Notes: generated from the sequence alone by a model not told the origin. Positions 1 to 8,424 are shown, numbered from the stretch's first letter. The stretch is 64,000 nt of DNA from Mycobacterium sp. ACS4054 (GCF_001667275.1 NZ_LZHV01000031.1:62001-126000), one strand, 5' to 3'. Made by a program: numbers and translations.

Positions 1-470
1 ATGGCCCCCCGGGCGATCGGTGCGAACCCGCCGTTGCCCGAGCAGGTGTTGACCACGTGCCCTTCGCCTTGCTCGAGCAGCAGCGGCACGAACGCCTTGA
101 TGCCGTGGATGACGCCCAGCACGTTGACGTCGATCCCCCAGCGCCAGTCGGCCAGGTCGTGCTCCCACATGTAGCCCTCGGAGACGCCGCCGGTGCCGGC
201 GTTGTTGCACACCACGTACACCGCGCCGAAGCGAGATTGCGCCTCCTTGGCCAGCGATTCGACGGAGGCATAGTCGGTGACGTCGGTGACCACCCCGGCC
301 ACGTCGACGCCCTCGTCCGCGAGCGCACGGGTCGCCTCGTCGAGGGGTTCGGCGAGCACGTCGGCCAGCACCACTTTCATGCCCTCTTGGCCGAACCGCC
401 TGCCCATGGCCCGGCCGATGCCCCCGGCCCCGCCGGTTACGACCGCCACCTTGCCCGCGAGGTCCTTCAT
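1..470 (-). CDS. Short-chain dehydrogenase/reductase (3' end outside window)
   Basis: The first 156 residues of a classical SDR oxidoreductase, running off the left edge. The cofactor motif GGAGGIGR is at residues 13-20, the structural NNAG motif at 89-92, a helix-4 Asn at about 116 and a probable catalytic Ser at 144. The YxxxK pair would lie beyond the edge. Asp37 at the end of the second strand (VVLAD) suggests NAD(H) preference. The ATG at 468-470 fits the family N-terminus. The gene is divergent from the IclR-type regulator that starts at 536, so it is probably that regulator's target. The substrate cannot be inferred. Confidence 0.9.
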   Translation of the reverse strand, partial: MKDLAGKVAVVTGGAGGIGRAMGRRFGQEGMKVVLADVLAEPLDEATRALADEGVDVAGVVTDVTDYASVESLAKEAQSRFGAVYVVCNNAGTGGVSEGYMWEHDLADWRWGIDVNVLGVIHGIKAFVPLLLEQGEGHVVNTCSGNGGFAPIARGA

Positions 471-509
471 TGTGGCGATCGTCACATAGGCGCTTATGAC
501 ATCGCAAGC

Positions 510-526
510 GGTCGCATTATGCGACC
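510..526. promoter_or_regulatory. Perfect palindrome between SDR and IclR genes, likely operator
   Basis: Two 8-bp arms, GGTCGCAT and ATGCGACC, flank one T. The site is 10 bp upstream of the IclR start and 40 bp upstream of the SDR start. It contains CATTAT (515-520), which could serve as a -10 element for the regulator. IclR proteins usually bind such short palindromes in the shared divergent promoter. The sequence shows the palindrome; its operator role is inferred. Confidence 0.55.
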
Positions 527-535
527 ATTGCGCCC

Positions 536-1435
536 ATGGCTCCGCGGCCCTCCCCGCAGACCGAGCGGGTGGTGAACCTGTTCGAGCAGCTGGCGGGCGA
601 CGCGAACCGGGGGTTGACGTTGGCCGAGGTGTCGCGCCACCTGAGCGTGCACAAGGCCAGTTGCCACTCGATGCTTTCCGAATTGCTGCGCGCCGGCTGG
701 CTGCTGCGCGACCCGGTCCGCAAGACCTACCACCTGGGGCCCGCCCTGGTCCGCCTCGGCCGAGAGGCGGCGGCGCGCTACCCCGCCCTGGTGTTGGCCC
801 GCTCGGCGATGGCCGAGCTGTCGGCCGCGACGGGCGCCCACTGCGTGGCCTTCTCGGTGAGCGAGGACTACTCCACCGTCGTCGATCAGGTCCGAAGCCG
901 TCGCGGCGGCGGGCACCCGATGCCGATCGGCACCCAGTTCCCGCACCGCCCGCCGTACGGGGCGTCGACCGTCGCGTGGTCCGCGCCGGAGGCTCGGGAA
1001 CGCTGGCTGGCCGCGCTGCCCGCGGACGTGCGCGAGCGCTACCGCCAAGCCATCACCACCGCCCGCGAGCGGGGCTACGCGGTCGGTCTGCACCTCCTGC
1101 CGGATCTGCGGCTGCAGGAACTGGCGCTAATCGTGCGCAGCGCTGAGGTCCGTTCCACCCGCCTGAGCCAACTCGCACAGGCCTTGACCGACGAACTGAT
1201 CCACCAGGAGGAATGGTTCCCCGTCAGCCTGGCGCCGGAGCGCACCTACGAGGTGAGCCACATCGACTCCCCCATCCTGGAGCCCGGATCCCGCATCGCG
1301 CTGATGCTCAGCCTGGTCCCCAGCGCCGAGCCGATGAGCGGCGAGGCGGTCACCCGGATGGGGGCGCAACTCGCTTCCGCGACCCGCCGACTAAGCGCGG
1401 CGTTGGCCGACGACTCGGTGGGCCAAATTAGTTGA
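536..1435 (+). CDS. IclR-family transcriptional regulator
   Basis: A 299-residue DNA-binding regulator. The N-terminal winged helix-turn-helix is about residues 8-70 (RVVNLFEQLAG, LTLAEVSRHLSVHKASCHSML). A C-terminal effector-binding domain of the IclR type follows (about 85-290; ARSAMAELSAATGAHCVAFS). Length is slightly above the usual 250-280. It is divergent from an SDR gene with a 17-bp palindrome between them, the normal layout for an autoregulated local regulator. No strong Shine-Dalgarno precedes the ATG, so a short-leader or leaderless mRNA is possible. The effector is unknown. Confidence 0.88.
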   Translation: MAPRPSPQTERVVNLFEQLAGDANRGLTLAEVSRHLSVHKASCHSMLSELLRAGWLLRDPVRKTYHLGPALVRLGREAAARYPALVLARSAMAELSAATGAHCVAFSVSEDYSTVVDQVRSRRGGGHPMPIGTQFPHRPPYGASTVAWSAPEARERWLAALPADVRERYRQAITTARERGYAVGLHLLPDLRLQELALIVRSAEVRSTRLSQLAQALTDELIHQEEWFPVSLAPERTYEVSHIDSPILEPGSRIALMLSLVPSAEPMSGEAVTRMGAQLASATRRLSAALADDSVGQIS

Positions 1436-1691
1436 GCGCCAATGGTTTCTGAGCGCACGTACTTTCGGCCGAAGCACTTTGCGAAAAGCTCAAACAATTT
1501 TTACAAATCCCCCGGTGATGGTCGGCTAAAGCGCTTATGCTTCGACCGACGAGTCGGGCCGTCGATTACGAAATTTTGTCGTCCCCGCCGATAAGGGCTG
1601 TGGCGACGTAAGCCCACGGACACATTCCCCCCGAGCCATCGCTTCGGAACGCCGTCTGCGGCTTTCGCACGGGCAAAAGGATCTCGACGAA
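1436..1691. other. Intergenic region, AT-richer than its neighbours
   Basis: A 256-bp gap after the IclR gene with AT-rich stretches (for example around 1490-1510). No convincing ORF, hairpin terminator or RNA gene was seen. It presumably carries the promoter of the membrane protein downstream. Confidence 0.4.
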
Positions 1692-3197
1692 ATGGGCGCG
1701 CCCTTGAAAGTGGAGCGCAGTTCGCCGACCCCGACGAGAAGGGTCAGGACGATGTCGATCGACGAATCAACTTCGAACCTCGAGCGTGACAGCGCGGGAT
1801 CATCGGGTGGCACCGATGAGCTGCGCGCTCTGCTAGCCGGCTACAGCAGCGTTCTCGAGACGCTCAACGAGGCGCCGGCGATCATGTGGGCAAAACCGTC
1901 GAGGCCCAGGTCCTTGCGGTGGATGCGGTTTCCAGCGCCGCGGCGCCTGGTGCGCATCCTTATCGTGCGTCATCTCTCCCGTAGCGTCGGCGCCCTTAAA
2001 GGCGGTGTGGCCAGGCGCATCGCCCTGGGCGGCGAGGCGCCCGGACCGAAATGCGATCACGAAATGCTCGATCGTTTCGAGCAATCACTACCCACGAAAT
2101 TGCGATTGGCTGTCATCTGGCCAATGGCGCTGCTGGGCGTATTGCTCATCGCCTATTGCCTCGCGAATTTCTTTCGCGCGCGCTACAGCAAACTGCTCGG
2201 TGACCTCACCACCGCTGCGGTGAGCCTCGACCGCAAAGCTGCCGTAGTCGCATTCACGGATTCCTATCGTCGCGCCGCCGTCAGCGGTTTCAGGGTTGAG
2301 GCGTTCTCCTACGCAGGAGCGACGATCTTTGTTGCCTGGTCGGCCATGCTGATGATCATCGCGCTGCTCCCCGCGTTCGCCATCAAGCGCAAGTTGTTTG
2401 CGGAAGTGATGCCGCTCGAGAAATCCGGCTTCGCCGCACTGGGTGTTTGCCCCGTCCACGACACGGAGCTCGACCTGCTGGCATACGCCCTCCAAGTCTT
2501 CACCGTGGCCTTGATCGGCGCGTTTGCCGTCTTGCTTCCCGAAGGGAATCCCAGCCAGGTGGCCGTCGAACGGGCGTTCGGCGGACTGTTGATCGTCGTG
2601 ACGGTGCTTGCGATTGTCGAGCTGCGTTCCCGCTTTGCGGCCCGCCGTGCAGGCTTCGAGCGCCGCCACGGCCGGCTCAGCCGATTGTCTCTTCGACTGG
2701 TCACCGCGGTGTCCATCTTCATCCTCGTCGAGTTGGTAGTCGTTGGGCGCCCGGCCATTACAAAACCAGCCGTGTACGCGATGCAAGTGGGCGACCAGCG
2801 AGGATGGTTTCGAGAGGTCAGCTTCAGGGTGACGGCCATCAAACCCGACGCGCCATGCCAAGATCCGTACCGGCCGCTCAAGCAAGACCAACAGTTTCTA
2901 CGATTCGACCTTGAAACGTGGTCCACCGTCGACCAATTCGTCGATCCCGGGATCGTGAGCGGACTAAACCTTCGTCATTGGAGCGTCGCGAATAGTCGCG
3001 GGAAGTTGCAAACGAACCTCTACATGTACGCCAAGTGTGGTGACGGCACGGAGCCAATCTCGCAACCGATCACCCCCGGCGCGCATACGAGGACGGTGGT
3101 TGTGGTCAACGCGCCGAAGCCCGCCAAGTTTCTGCAGCTCTACATCCCGAATTATTACGGAATATGGCGCTGGCCCATCCCGGCTGCCAACGGATGA
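1692..3197 (+). CDS. Multipass membrane protein of unknown function
   Basis: A 501-residue protein with no family I recognise. A charged N-terminus is followed by five likely membrane helices at about residues 143-165, 205-230, 263-285, 295-312 and 333-352. A long hydrophilic C-terminal domain (about 355-501) contains two Cys (CQDPY and KCGDG) and may be extracytoplasmic. An alternative start at 1752 (MSIDES) has an AGAAGGG-type ribosome site; the ATG at 1692 also has AAAAGGA upstream, so the start is uncertain. Codon usage is less GC-biased than in the core genes, in keeping with the accessory setting. Confidence 0.7.
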   Translation: MGAPLKVERSSPTPTRRVRTMSIDESTSNLERDSAGSSGGTDELRALLAGYSSVLETLNEAPAIMWAKPSRPRSLRWMRFPAPRRLVRILIVRHLSRSVGALKGGVARRIALGGEAPGPKCDHEMLDRFEQSLPTKLRLAVIWPMALLGVLLIAYCLANFFRARYSKLLGDLTTAAVSLDRKAAVVAFTDSYRRAAVSGFRVEAFSYAGATIFVAWSAMLMIIALLPAFAIKRKLFAEVMPLEKSGFAALGVCPVHDTELDLLAYALQVFTVALIGAFAVLLPEGNPSQVAVERAFGGLLIVVTVLAIVELRSRFAARRAGFERRHGRLSRLSLRLVTAVSIFILVELVVVGRPAITKPAVYAMQVGDQRGWFREVSFRVTAIKPDAPCQDPYRPLKQDQQFLRFDLETWSTVDQFVDPGIVSGLNLRHWSVANSRGKLQTNLYMYAKCGDGTEPISQPITPGAHTRTVVVVNAPKPAKFLQLYIPNYYGIWRWPIPAANG

Positions 3198-3222
3198 GAT
3201 CGGACGACCCTCCAGAGCGGGG

Positions 3223-3645
3223 CTAGTCTGACGATTCTTTGGATTTCTTCGAGTCCGTGTCCTCGTCGTCCTCGTCGTCCTCGTCGTCCTCGTCGTCCTC
3301 GTCCTCGTCGTTTTCCTCGTCGTCGTTGTCCTCGTCGTCTTCCTCGTCGTCGTCCTTCTTGTCCTTATCCTTCTTGTCCTTCTTGTCCTTCTTGTCCTTC
3401 TTCTCCTTGTCCTTCTTCTCCTTGTCCTTCTTGTCCCCGTCGTCGTCGGAGTCCTTCGAGTCCTCCGATTTGTCGGAGTTGTCCAGCTTGTCCGCGTACT
3501 TCGTCAAGAGCTCAGCCAATTTGCGAGCCTCATCAGAGTCCAACGAATCGATGAATAGTTGCTCGTCGGCCTCCGAGACGCGCTGCACAAATACCGCGTC
3601 GTCCTTGATGCCGACGTCCCACCGGCCCCCTTCGTCACGAGCCAT
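3223..3645 (-). CDS. Small protein with extreme Asp/Glu/Lys low-complexity tail
   Basis: A 140-residue protein. The first about 55 residues are ordinary sequence (WDVGIKDDAVFVQRV, then a helix ending LAELLTKYADKLDN). From about residue 58 it becomes a nearly pure D/E/K tail: first Lys-rich KDKK units, then DDE units to the end. Both tail parts are encoded by 9-bp tandem repeats. The tail must be disordered and very acidic at its end. The opposite strand also has a long open frame, but only as a serine-rich mirror of the repeats. No family is recognised; binding of cations or nucleic-acid partners is speculation. Confidence 0.7.
   Translation of the reverse strand: MARDEGGRWDVGIKDDAVFVQRVSEADEQLFIDSLDSDEARKLAELLTKYADKLDNSDKSEDSKDSDDDGDKKDKEKKDKEKKDKKDKKDKKDKDKKDDDEEDDEDNDDEENDEDEDDEDDEDDEDDEDTDSKKSKESSD
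3260..3435. repeat. 9-bp tandem repeats encoding the DDE and KDKK tail
   Basis: About five copies of the unit CCTCGTCGT at about 3260-3310, and a second array of CTTCTTGTC-like units at about 3355-3435. Read on the minus strand they encode Asp-Asp-Glu and Lys-Asp-Lys blocks. The 9-bp unit keeps the frame, so copy number can change by slippage without disrupting the protein. Confidence 0.8.
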
Positions 3646-3799
3646 CTGATGCCGCCTTTCAACTAGTGAGCTGATTGCACAACCGACGCGCCCGGCGCGT
3701 TACAGCGTTGTTTACCCACTTGTGCCGGTCACGCCTCACCGATGTCCGCGCGGACTCGGGTAGCGGCGCTCGAAGGGGCGGCCCAGCTATGAGCGCGGC

Positions 3800-4030
3800 T
3801 TACGGCGCAAGCGGCCGCTTGAAGAAGCACGCGACGGAGAAGGCCCCGCGGTGGTCGGCATCGAGTCCGACCATTTCCCACCCCTGGCGGCCGAGTTCGT
3901 CCGCCTTCTGCTTCATCTCCTCCATGGCGGTGTCGCCCTCCAGGTAATCCCACGTGTACTCCCACTGCTGCGGGTACCACTTGCCATCGGAGGCCAGCCA
4001 CCAACCCGGGCCCGGCGAAGGATTGTTCAT
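3800..4030 (-). CDS. DUF2510-like plus DUF4177-like small protein
   Basis: A 76-residue protein. Its N-terminus PGWWLASDGKWYPQQW is the actinobacterial DUF2510 motif. The rest (WEYTWDYLEG, then LGRQGWEMVGLDAD and FFKRP) matches the DUF4177 pattern, in which a short strand is followed by a helix and the GWE signature. It has no signal peptide or membrane helix, so it is probably cytoplasmic. No biochemical role is known for either domain. It lies between two minus-strand genes of unrelated type. Confidence 0.72.
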   Translation of the reverse strand: MNNPSPGPGWWLASDGKWYPQQWEYTWDYLEGDTAMEEMKQKADELGRQGWEMVGLDADHRGAFSVACFFKRPLAP

Positions 4031-4079
4031 GTGGTCGTGAGTACCACAGAAGGCGGCGAACGCCGACGCCGCGCCTCGA

Positions 4080-4826
4080 TTACGGCGCGAACGCCCAACC
4101 GAGAAAGATGTTTTGCGAATCGTTGGGGCTCGGCCGTATTTCGCGGATGTGCGGCGGGGTGAAGTAGTTGGCGGTGAGGTACTGGCCGTTGCCCTCGCTG
4201 AGCATCACGTGTCCGGTGCCGTGGTCGAACCCCGGATTGCTGGTGAACACGAGCGCTCCCTCCGGGATGTTGTCGGCGTTCGGGTGGATCAGCCCTTTGC
4301 GATTGAAGTCGTTGAAGGCGTCCATCGCCGACGGGTATCTGAACGTGTGGTTGTAGGCCTGCTCGACGAACGCCTCGCATTGCACCGTGTTGTCGGGATC
4401 CGCGGCCAGCTGTCCGCGCGCCCACGCCATGGCGTGAGCCGCCTTGTCCTCGCCGGTCGTCGCGGCGGGCGCCGCCGCGGCGCCGCCGCCGCAGTCGGGC
4501 CCCAGCGCGTCGAGGGTGCGCGTGTCGATGTCGACGTCGGCAACGTAATGACCGTCAGTTGTCTTGTACCAGAGGTTATCCCAACCGCCGTTGGCGATTT
4601 GGTAACTGAAAAACCCCTTCACCGGCTCGCCCGCGGCGTGGCAGACGAGAGTCAGGACCTGACCGGCGTTGTAGACGCCGTCTTGGCCCGACTTCGCATT
4701 CGAGCCATTCATGCGCGGGGTGGTCGGCGCCTTGACGGTGGCGGTCGTCTCGGCGTGTGCCGGCGCGGCGCTGGGCAGACCTAACGCAAAAACGGCTACC
4801 GTCGCCGCCGCGATCGCTGCTTTCAT
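4080..4826 (-). CDS. Secreted SH3-like plus NlpC/P60- or CHAP-like protein
   Basis: A 248-residue exported protein. The signal peptide ends in APAHA (cleavage after residue 25). An SH3-like segment is at about 55-105 (YNAGQVLTLVCHAAGEPVKG). A papain-like amidase segment has candidate nucleophile Cys150 (QCEAFVEQAY) and His206 (GTGHVMLS), the spacing of NlpC/P60 or CHAP peptidoglycan hydrolases. The upstream in-frame ATG at 4868 was rejected: the ATG at 4826 directly precedes the signal peptide and has AGAAAGA in front. Likely role: cleavage or binding of cell-wall peptide stems. The family level is uncertain. Confidence 0.75.
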   Translation of the reverse strand: MKAAIAAATVAVFALGLPSAAPAHAETTATVKAPTTPRMNGSNAKSGQDGVYNAGQVLTLVCHAAGEPVKGFFSYQIANGGWDNLWYKTTDGHYVADVDIDTRTLDALGPDCGGGAAAAPAATTGEDKAAHAMAWARGQLAADPDNTVQCEAFVEQAYNHTFRYPSAMDAFNDFNRKGLIHPNADNIPEGALVFTSNPGFDHGTGHVMLSEGNGQYLTANYFTPPHIREIRPSPNDSQNIFLGWAFAP

Positions 4827-5004
4827 TGCTGGGTCTTTCTGCCACGTCGCTATGAAATTGATCGGCACGCTACACCAGCGCCAAAGCCCTTGTCGCCGAA
4901 ATGGCTATAAGAACTCGCGGGAGCAATTCCGCCGTTGCGCTTACATCGGCGTCTGGGCTTAATTACCATGCGCTGAGACAGGACCCGGTTTAACGAGGTA
5001 GACG

Positions 5005-7962
5005 ATGCCGAAAACCGTTCGAGTGAAATTCCTCTATAGGCGCGCGGTCCCAAGGGCGTTGATAGTTCTGGCGATCGCGGGCGGCTCTGCGATCGCGCTG
5101 TTGGCTCTGCCGCACACCTGTGTGCCCCACATCGCGCGCTATATCTACGGCGACCGAAAAGGCGTGCTGGGCGTCGCCGATCGGATTCCCGGCTACCTCA
5201 GCGCGGACCTCCTCGTCATCCTCGGCTACGTATTGGTGCTCGGCGGTTTCGCGTGCTACTTCCGGACCCGGGCCGCATCCGTGACCGGCCGGCTGGTGGC
5301 GGGCTACGTCATTGCGGCCGTGGTGCTTACGGCCCTCGCCGACCTGGCCGAGGATGGGCTGCTTTACCTCACGGTGCATAACCAGAAGTCCACGATCTTG
5401 ATCAATGCGACGTCCGCGGCGGCGACGGTCAAATGGTGCGCCCTGCTGATAGCGCTCCTGGGCATACCGACGACGGTGGGGATCCTTTTCCGCCAGGCCG
5501 CCGCATGGTGCAGGTACCGGCGGCTCAAGTCGGCCGAGGGCGCCGCCACCGCGTGGTGGGATCGCGTGTTGATTCCGAAGGAGCAAACGGGCGTGCGGTC
5601 GCCCGGCACGACCACACCGCTTGTCACCAAGGACGAGTGGAGCTGGGTCGAGGCGTACAGCGTGCCCGGCGCCAACGACGTGCTCGACCGGCGGAAAGAG
5701 GAACGGGTACAAGCGATTTGCCTTTCCGGCGGCGGGGTGCGGTCGGCCTGCGTGGCGATGGGCGCACTGCAAGTGTTTTCCACCCAGGACAAACTCAAGA
5801 CGCGCGACGATCCGCAGCGATTCGGCGAGGGCGTAGAGCCGAAACTGGTCGACACCGTGGACTACATCATTTCGGTGTCCGGGGGCGGCTACACCGCCGG
5901 CGCCCGCCTGCTCGCCCTGCAGAGCGACCCCGAAAGCCCCTTGATCTCCCAGCGATTCGAGGACGGATCGGTCGAGTTCGACCATTTCCGCAGGGGCTCC
6001 AGCTATATCGCGGACTCCCCGGCCGACCTGATCAGGGCGCTGGCCGAGGTGCTCAAGAACCTGCTGGCATCCCTGACCATCCTCTTCACCCTTCCGATCC
6101 TGATGGGATGGGTGTTCGGCTATCTGCTGGCCCGGCCGCAATTCTCGTTCGCGGCCATCGTTCCGGTGCCGAATCCGCTAGTCGACGCCAGTAGGAAGCA
6201 CCTTCCCCGGGGCTATTCCCTTTGCCTGATAGACCATCCCGCGTCGTGGTATGCAATCGGCTTCTTCGCGGCCTCGGCCGTAATTTTCACCACCGTGGCG
6301 ATCGTCATCGAATTGCTCAGCTGGGAAGAGGGCGGCGAGACCTGGAAAATGCGGATGCAGCGGCTCGCGGTGGGCAGCGCGGTGTTCGGGTTGGTGGTGC
6401 TGGCGGTCGCCGTCGGTTTGCCCGTTCTGATGCGGCTCTGCTCGACGTTGAGTCTGCACGCCTCCGACAACCCTGGCGCGGCGGCGGCGACCTTCTCCGG
6501 CGTGGTGGGCCTGAACTATCTGGCCGCGGTGGTCGCGATGGCGTGGAAGAAGCGCACCGCCCTCTCCGAAGAGGCGGAGAAGCTTTCGACGTGGAAACGG
6601 TTGCTGCCGCCCGGCATTGTCCCGACGATCCTGGTGACCGTCACCCTCGCCGTCCTGCTGGTCGCGTGGCTGACCACCCTCGGCGTCTTCGCCGCGGCCG
6701 TCTTCCGCACTGTCACCGCGGACGGGGTGGAGGGGGGCTCTCGATACGTGCCCAACGTGTGGTTCGTCGGGGCGTTGATCGTCACCATTTTGTGGATCGG
6801 CGTTGTGGACGTCACCTCGGTGAGCTTGCATCCCTTCTACCGGCGCCGCCTCGCCCGAACCTTCGCCGTGCGTCGCGTCCGCGCACCGGGCGGTGGTTGG
6901 CAGGCGAAACGCTACGAGGAAATCGAGTGGACGTGGTTGCCCGACTATGGCCAGGTGCCCGACGACCGAGGGCCCCGGTTCATTTTCGCCGCCGCGGCCA
7001 CCATCACCGGCGACGGAAAGCCGGCGCCGGGACTGAATGCGGTGTCCTACGTGCTCAGCGGCGACCACATCGGCGGCCCCGAGCTCGGGTGGTTGCACAC
7101 CCCCGCCCTGTTCGATATCGCGCCCCCACGAATCAAACGCGATCTGACGGTGGTGGCCGCGGTCGCGGTGAGCGGCGCGGCCTTCGCCTCGGCGATGGGC
7201 CGCCAGCAGAAGGGATTCGAAAAGCTGCTGGCCGTCTCGGGCGCCCGACTGGGGACCTGGTTGCCCAACCCCAACTTCGTCGCCAGCCTCAAAAACGCCG
7301 AGGACGGGACCGGCGGCGACGAGAAGGAGAACCGGAGGCCGTGGCCGAAGTGGCTACCCACCATTCGTGGCGCCGGCTACTTCTACCGAGAATTGTTCGG
7401 GTTCAACTACAACGACGCGCGTCTGGTGCAGATCAGCGACGGCGGCCACTACGAAAACCTGGGACTGGTGGAGGCACTGCGGCGCCGCAGCCGGCTGATC
7501 TTCTGCTTCGACGGCGGCGGCGACGCTCCCCCGTTGCTCAGTGGGCTGGCCGACGCGATCCGGTTGGCCAAATACGAGTTGGGCGTGACGATCACGTTCG
7601 ACTCGGCCGATTACCCGTTGACTTACCTGGCCCCGGGCTCGGGCACGCTTCCAGAAGACAAGGCGTTGGAAAGCCTGAAAGACCGCGTCACCAAGAAGAC
7701 GGTCGCGGTGGCCACCATCACCTACCCGGCCGCCTCGGGCCTTGCGAAGGACGACCGTACGGGCGTGCTGATCTACGCGAAAGCCGTTCTGTCCCAGGAC
7801 TGTCCGCAGTGGCTATTGACCTACGCCGCGTCGAACGTCGTGTTCCCCCACGACCCGACGTCGGACCAATGGTTCAACGAAGGGCAGTTCGCCGCCTATA
7901 CCGCGCTCGGCCGGATCATGGGGCAACAGGCCTACGACTGTGCGAAAGATGTCCTCAAGTGA
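5005..7962 (+). CDS. Large membrane-embedded patatin-like phospholipase
   Basis: A 985-residue patatin-fold lipid acyl hydrolase. The oxyanion-hole motif GGGVRS is at 242-247, nucleophile Ser292 sits in SVSGG and catalytic Asp812 in SDGGHYENLG. Three to four membrane helices precede the catalytic domain (residues about 15-150). A further block of hydrophobic helices (about 345-600) lies between Ser292 and Asp812, putting the dyad 520 residues apart where soluble patatins have about 150-200. AGGTAG precedes the ATG. Expected to act on membrane lipids at the inner membrane; the substrate is unknown. Convergent with a small secreted-protein gene. Confidence 0.85.
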   Translation: MPKTVRVKFLYRRAVPRALIVLAIAGGSAIALLALPHTCVPHIARYIYGDRKGVLGVADRIPGYLSADLLVILGYVLVLGGFACYFRTRAASVTGRLVAGYVIAAVVLTALADLAEDGLLYLTVHNQKSTILINATSAAATVKWCALLIALLGIPTTVGILFRQAAAWCRYRRLKSAEGAATAWWDRVLIPKEQTGVRSPGTTTPLVTKDEWSWVEAYSVPGANDVLDRRKEERVQAICLSGGGVRSACVAMGALQVFSTQDKLKTRDDPQRFGEGVEPKLVDTVDYIISVSGGGYTAGARLLALQSDPESPLISQRFEDGSVEFDHFRRGSSYIADSPADLIRALAEVLKNLLASLTILFTLPILMGWVFGYLLARPQFSFAAIVPVPNPLVDASRKHLPRGYSLCLIDHPASWYAIGFFAASAVIFTTVAIVIELLSWEEGGETWKMRMQRLAVGSAVFGLVVLAVAVGLPVLMRLCSTLSLHASDNPGAAAATFSGVVGLNYLAAVVAMAWKKRTALSEEAEKLSTWKRLLPPGIVPTILVTVTLAVLLVAWLTTLGVFAAAVFRTVTADGVEGGSRYVPNVWFVGALIVTILWIGVVDVTSVSLHPFYRRRLARTFAVRRVRAPGGGWQAKRYEEIEWTWLPDYGQVPDDRGPRFIFAAAATITGDGKPAPGLNAVSYVLSGDHIGGPELGWLHTPALFDIAPPRIKRDLTVVAAVAVSGAAFASAMGRQQKGFEKLLAVSGARLGTWLPNPNFVASLKNAEDGTGGDEKENRRPWPKWLPTIRGAGYFYRELFGFNYNDARLVQISDGGHYENLGLVEALRRRSRLIFCFDGGGDAPPLLSGLADAIRLAKYELGVTITFDSADYPLTYLAPGSGTLPEDKALESLKDRVTKKTVAVATITYPAASGLAKDDRTGVLIYAKAVLSQDCPQWLLTYAASNVVFPHDPTSDQWFNEGQFAAYTALGRIMGQQAYDCAKDVLK

Positions 7963-7973
7963 GCGGTTTCTAG

Positions 7974-8189
7974 TCACGGCGGGGGCGGCGGGGGCGGAGG
8001 AGGTGTCCATCGCCGCCCGTCCGTCGTCCAGCCGCACGGCAGCCAGTTCAATTGGGGGCCGTCGAACGTCAGACATTTCGGTCCGAAGGGCGGCGGGGTG
8101 GGACCCGGTGACGGGGGGTCGGCGCGGGCGGTCGCTCCGCCGAGCATCAAAGCCCCAACGGCTACACATATCGCTGCCGGCTTCTTCAT
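7974..8189 (-). CDS. Small secreted protein with polyproline tail
   Basis: A 71-residue protein with a signal peptide (MKKPAAICVAVGALMLGG, cleavage after TARA). A Pro-rich linker and a short core with two Cys (PKCLTFDG, WLPCGW) follow, and the protein ends in nine prolines. Short exported proteins of this build are common in mycobacteria, and the two Cys could form a disulfide. The ATG at 8189 is preferred; a GTG two codons upstream is possible. It is convergent with the patatin gene, 11 bp apart. Function unknown. Confidence 0.65.
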   Translation of the reverse strand: MKKPAAICVAVGALMLGGATARADPPSPGPTPPPFGPKCLTFDGPQLNWLPCGWTTDGRRWTPPPPPPPPP

Positions 8190-8367
8190 CGCCACTCACA
8201 AAGCGGCGATCGCTAGCCTTCGGCCTGCGCGTTCACGGTACGAAATTCTAGTCGTCCCGCCGCGTTAAAGACCTTGAGAATTCCTGCCAATCGGCGCACG
8301 AAGGCCTGTCCCCAACCCGGGCTCGGGGTGACGGTGCGACGCGGCCGAGAGTGTTAAGTTCGCCGGC

Positions 8368-8424
8368 ATGAGTGGCCGCGACGCCGCGAAACCGCTGGCG
8401 GGGCGATGCAGCTGCGGTGCGTGA
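8368..8424 (+). CDS. Possible 18-residue leader ORF overlapping the DUF1023 gene
   Basis: ATG at 8368 opens an 18-codon frame ending ...RCSCGA with TGA at 8422-8424. That stop overlaps a GTG start of the next gene as GTGA (8421-8424), the usual sign of translational coupling. A TTAAGT element 8 nt upstream of the ATG would allow a leaderless transcript. Mycobacteria are known to use short Cys-containing leader ORFs, but this one has only two Cys. It could be chance; confidence is low. Confidence 0.3.
   Translation: MSGRDAAKPLAGRCSCGA

Noticed and set aside
3239..3649. Serine-rich 136-codon open frame on the plus strand
   Set aside because: It is the mirror of the 9-bp repeats of the acidic/Lys protein; composition is pure Ser/Phe/Leu and it has no ribosome site.
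6222..7973. Long Arg/Gly-rich plus-strand frame inside the patatin gene
   Set aside because: Arg/Gly/Ala-rich shadow typical of high-GC genes; the patatin frame holds the catalytic motifs.
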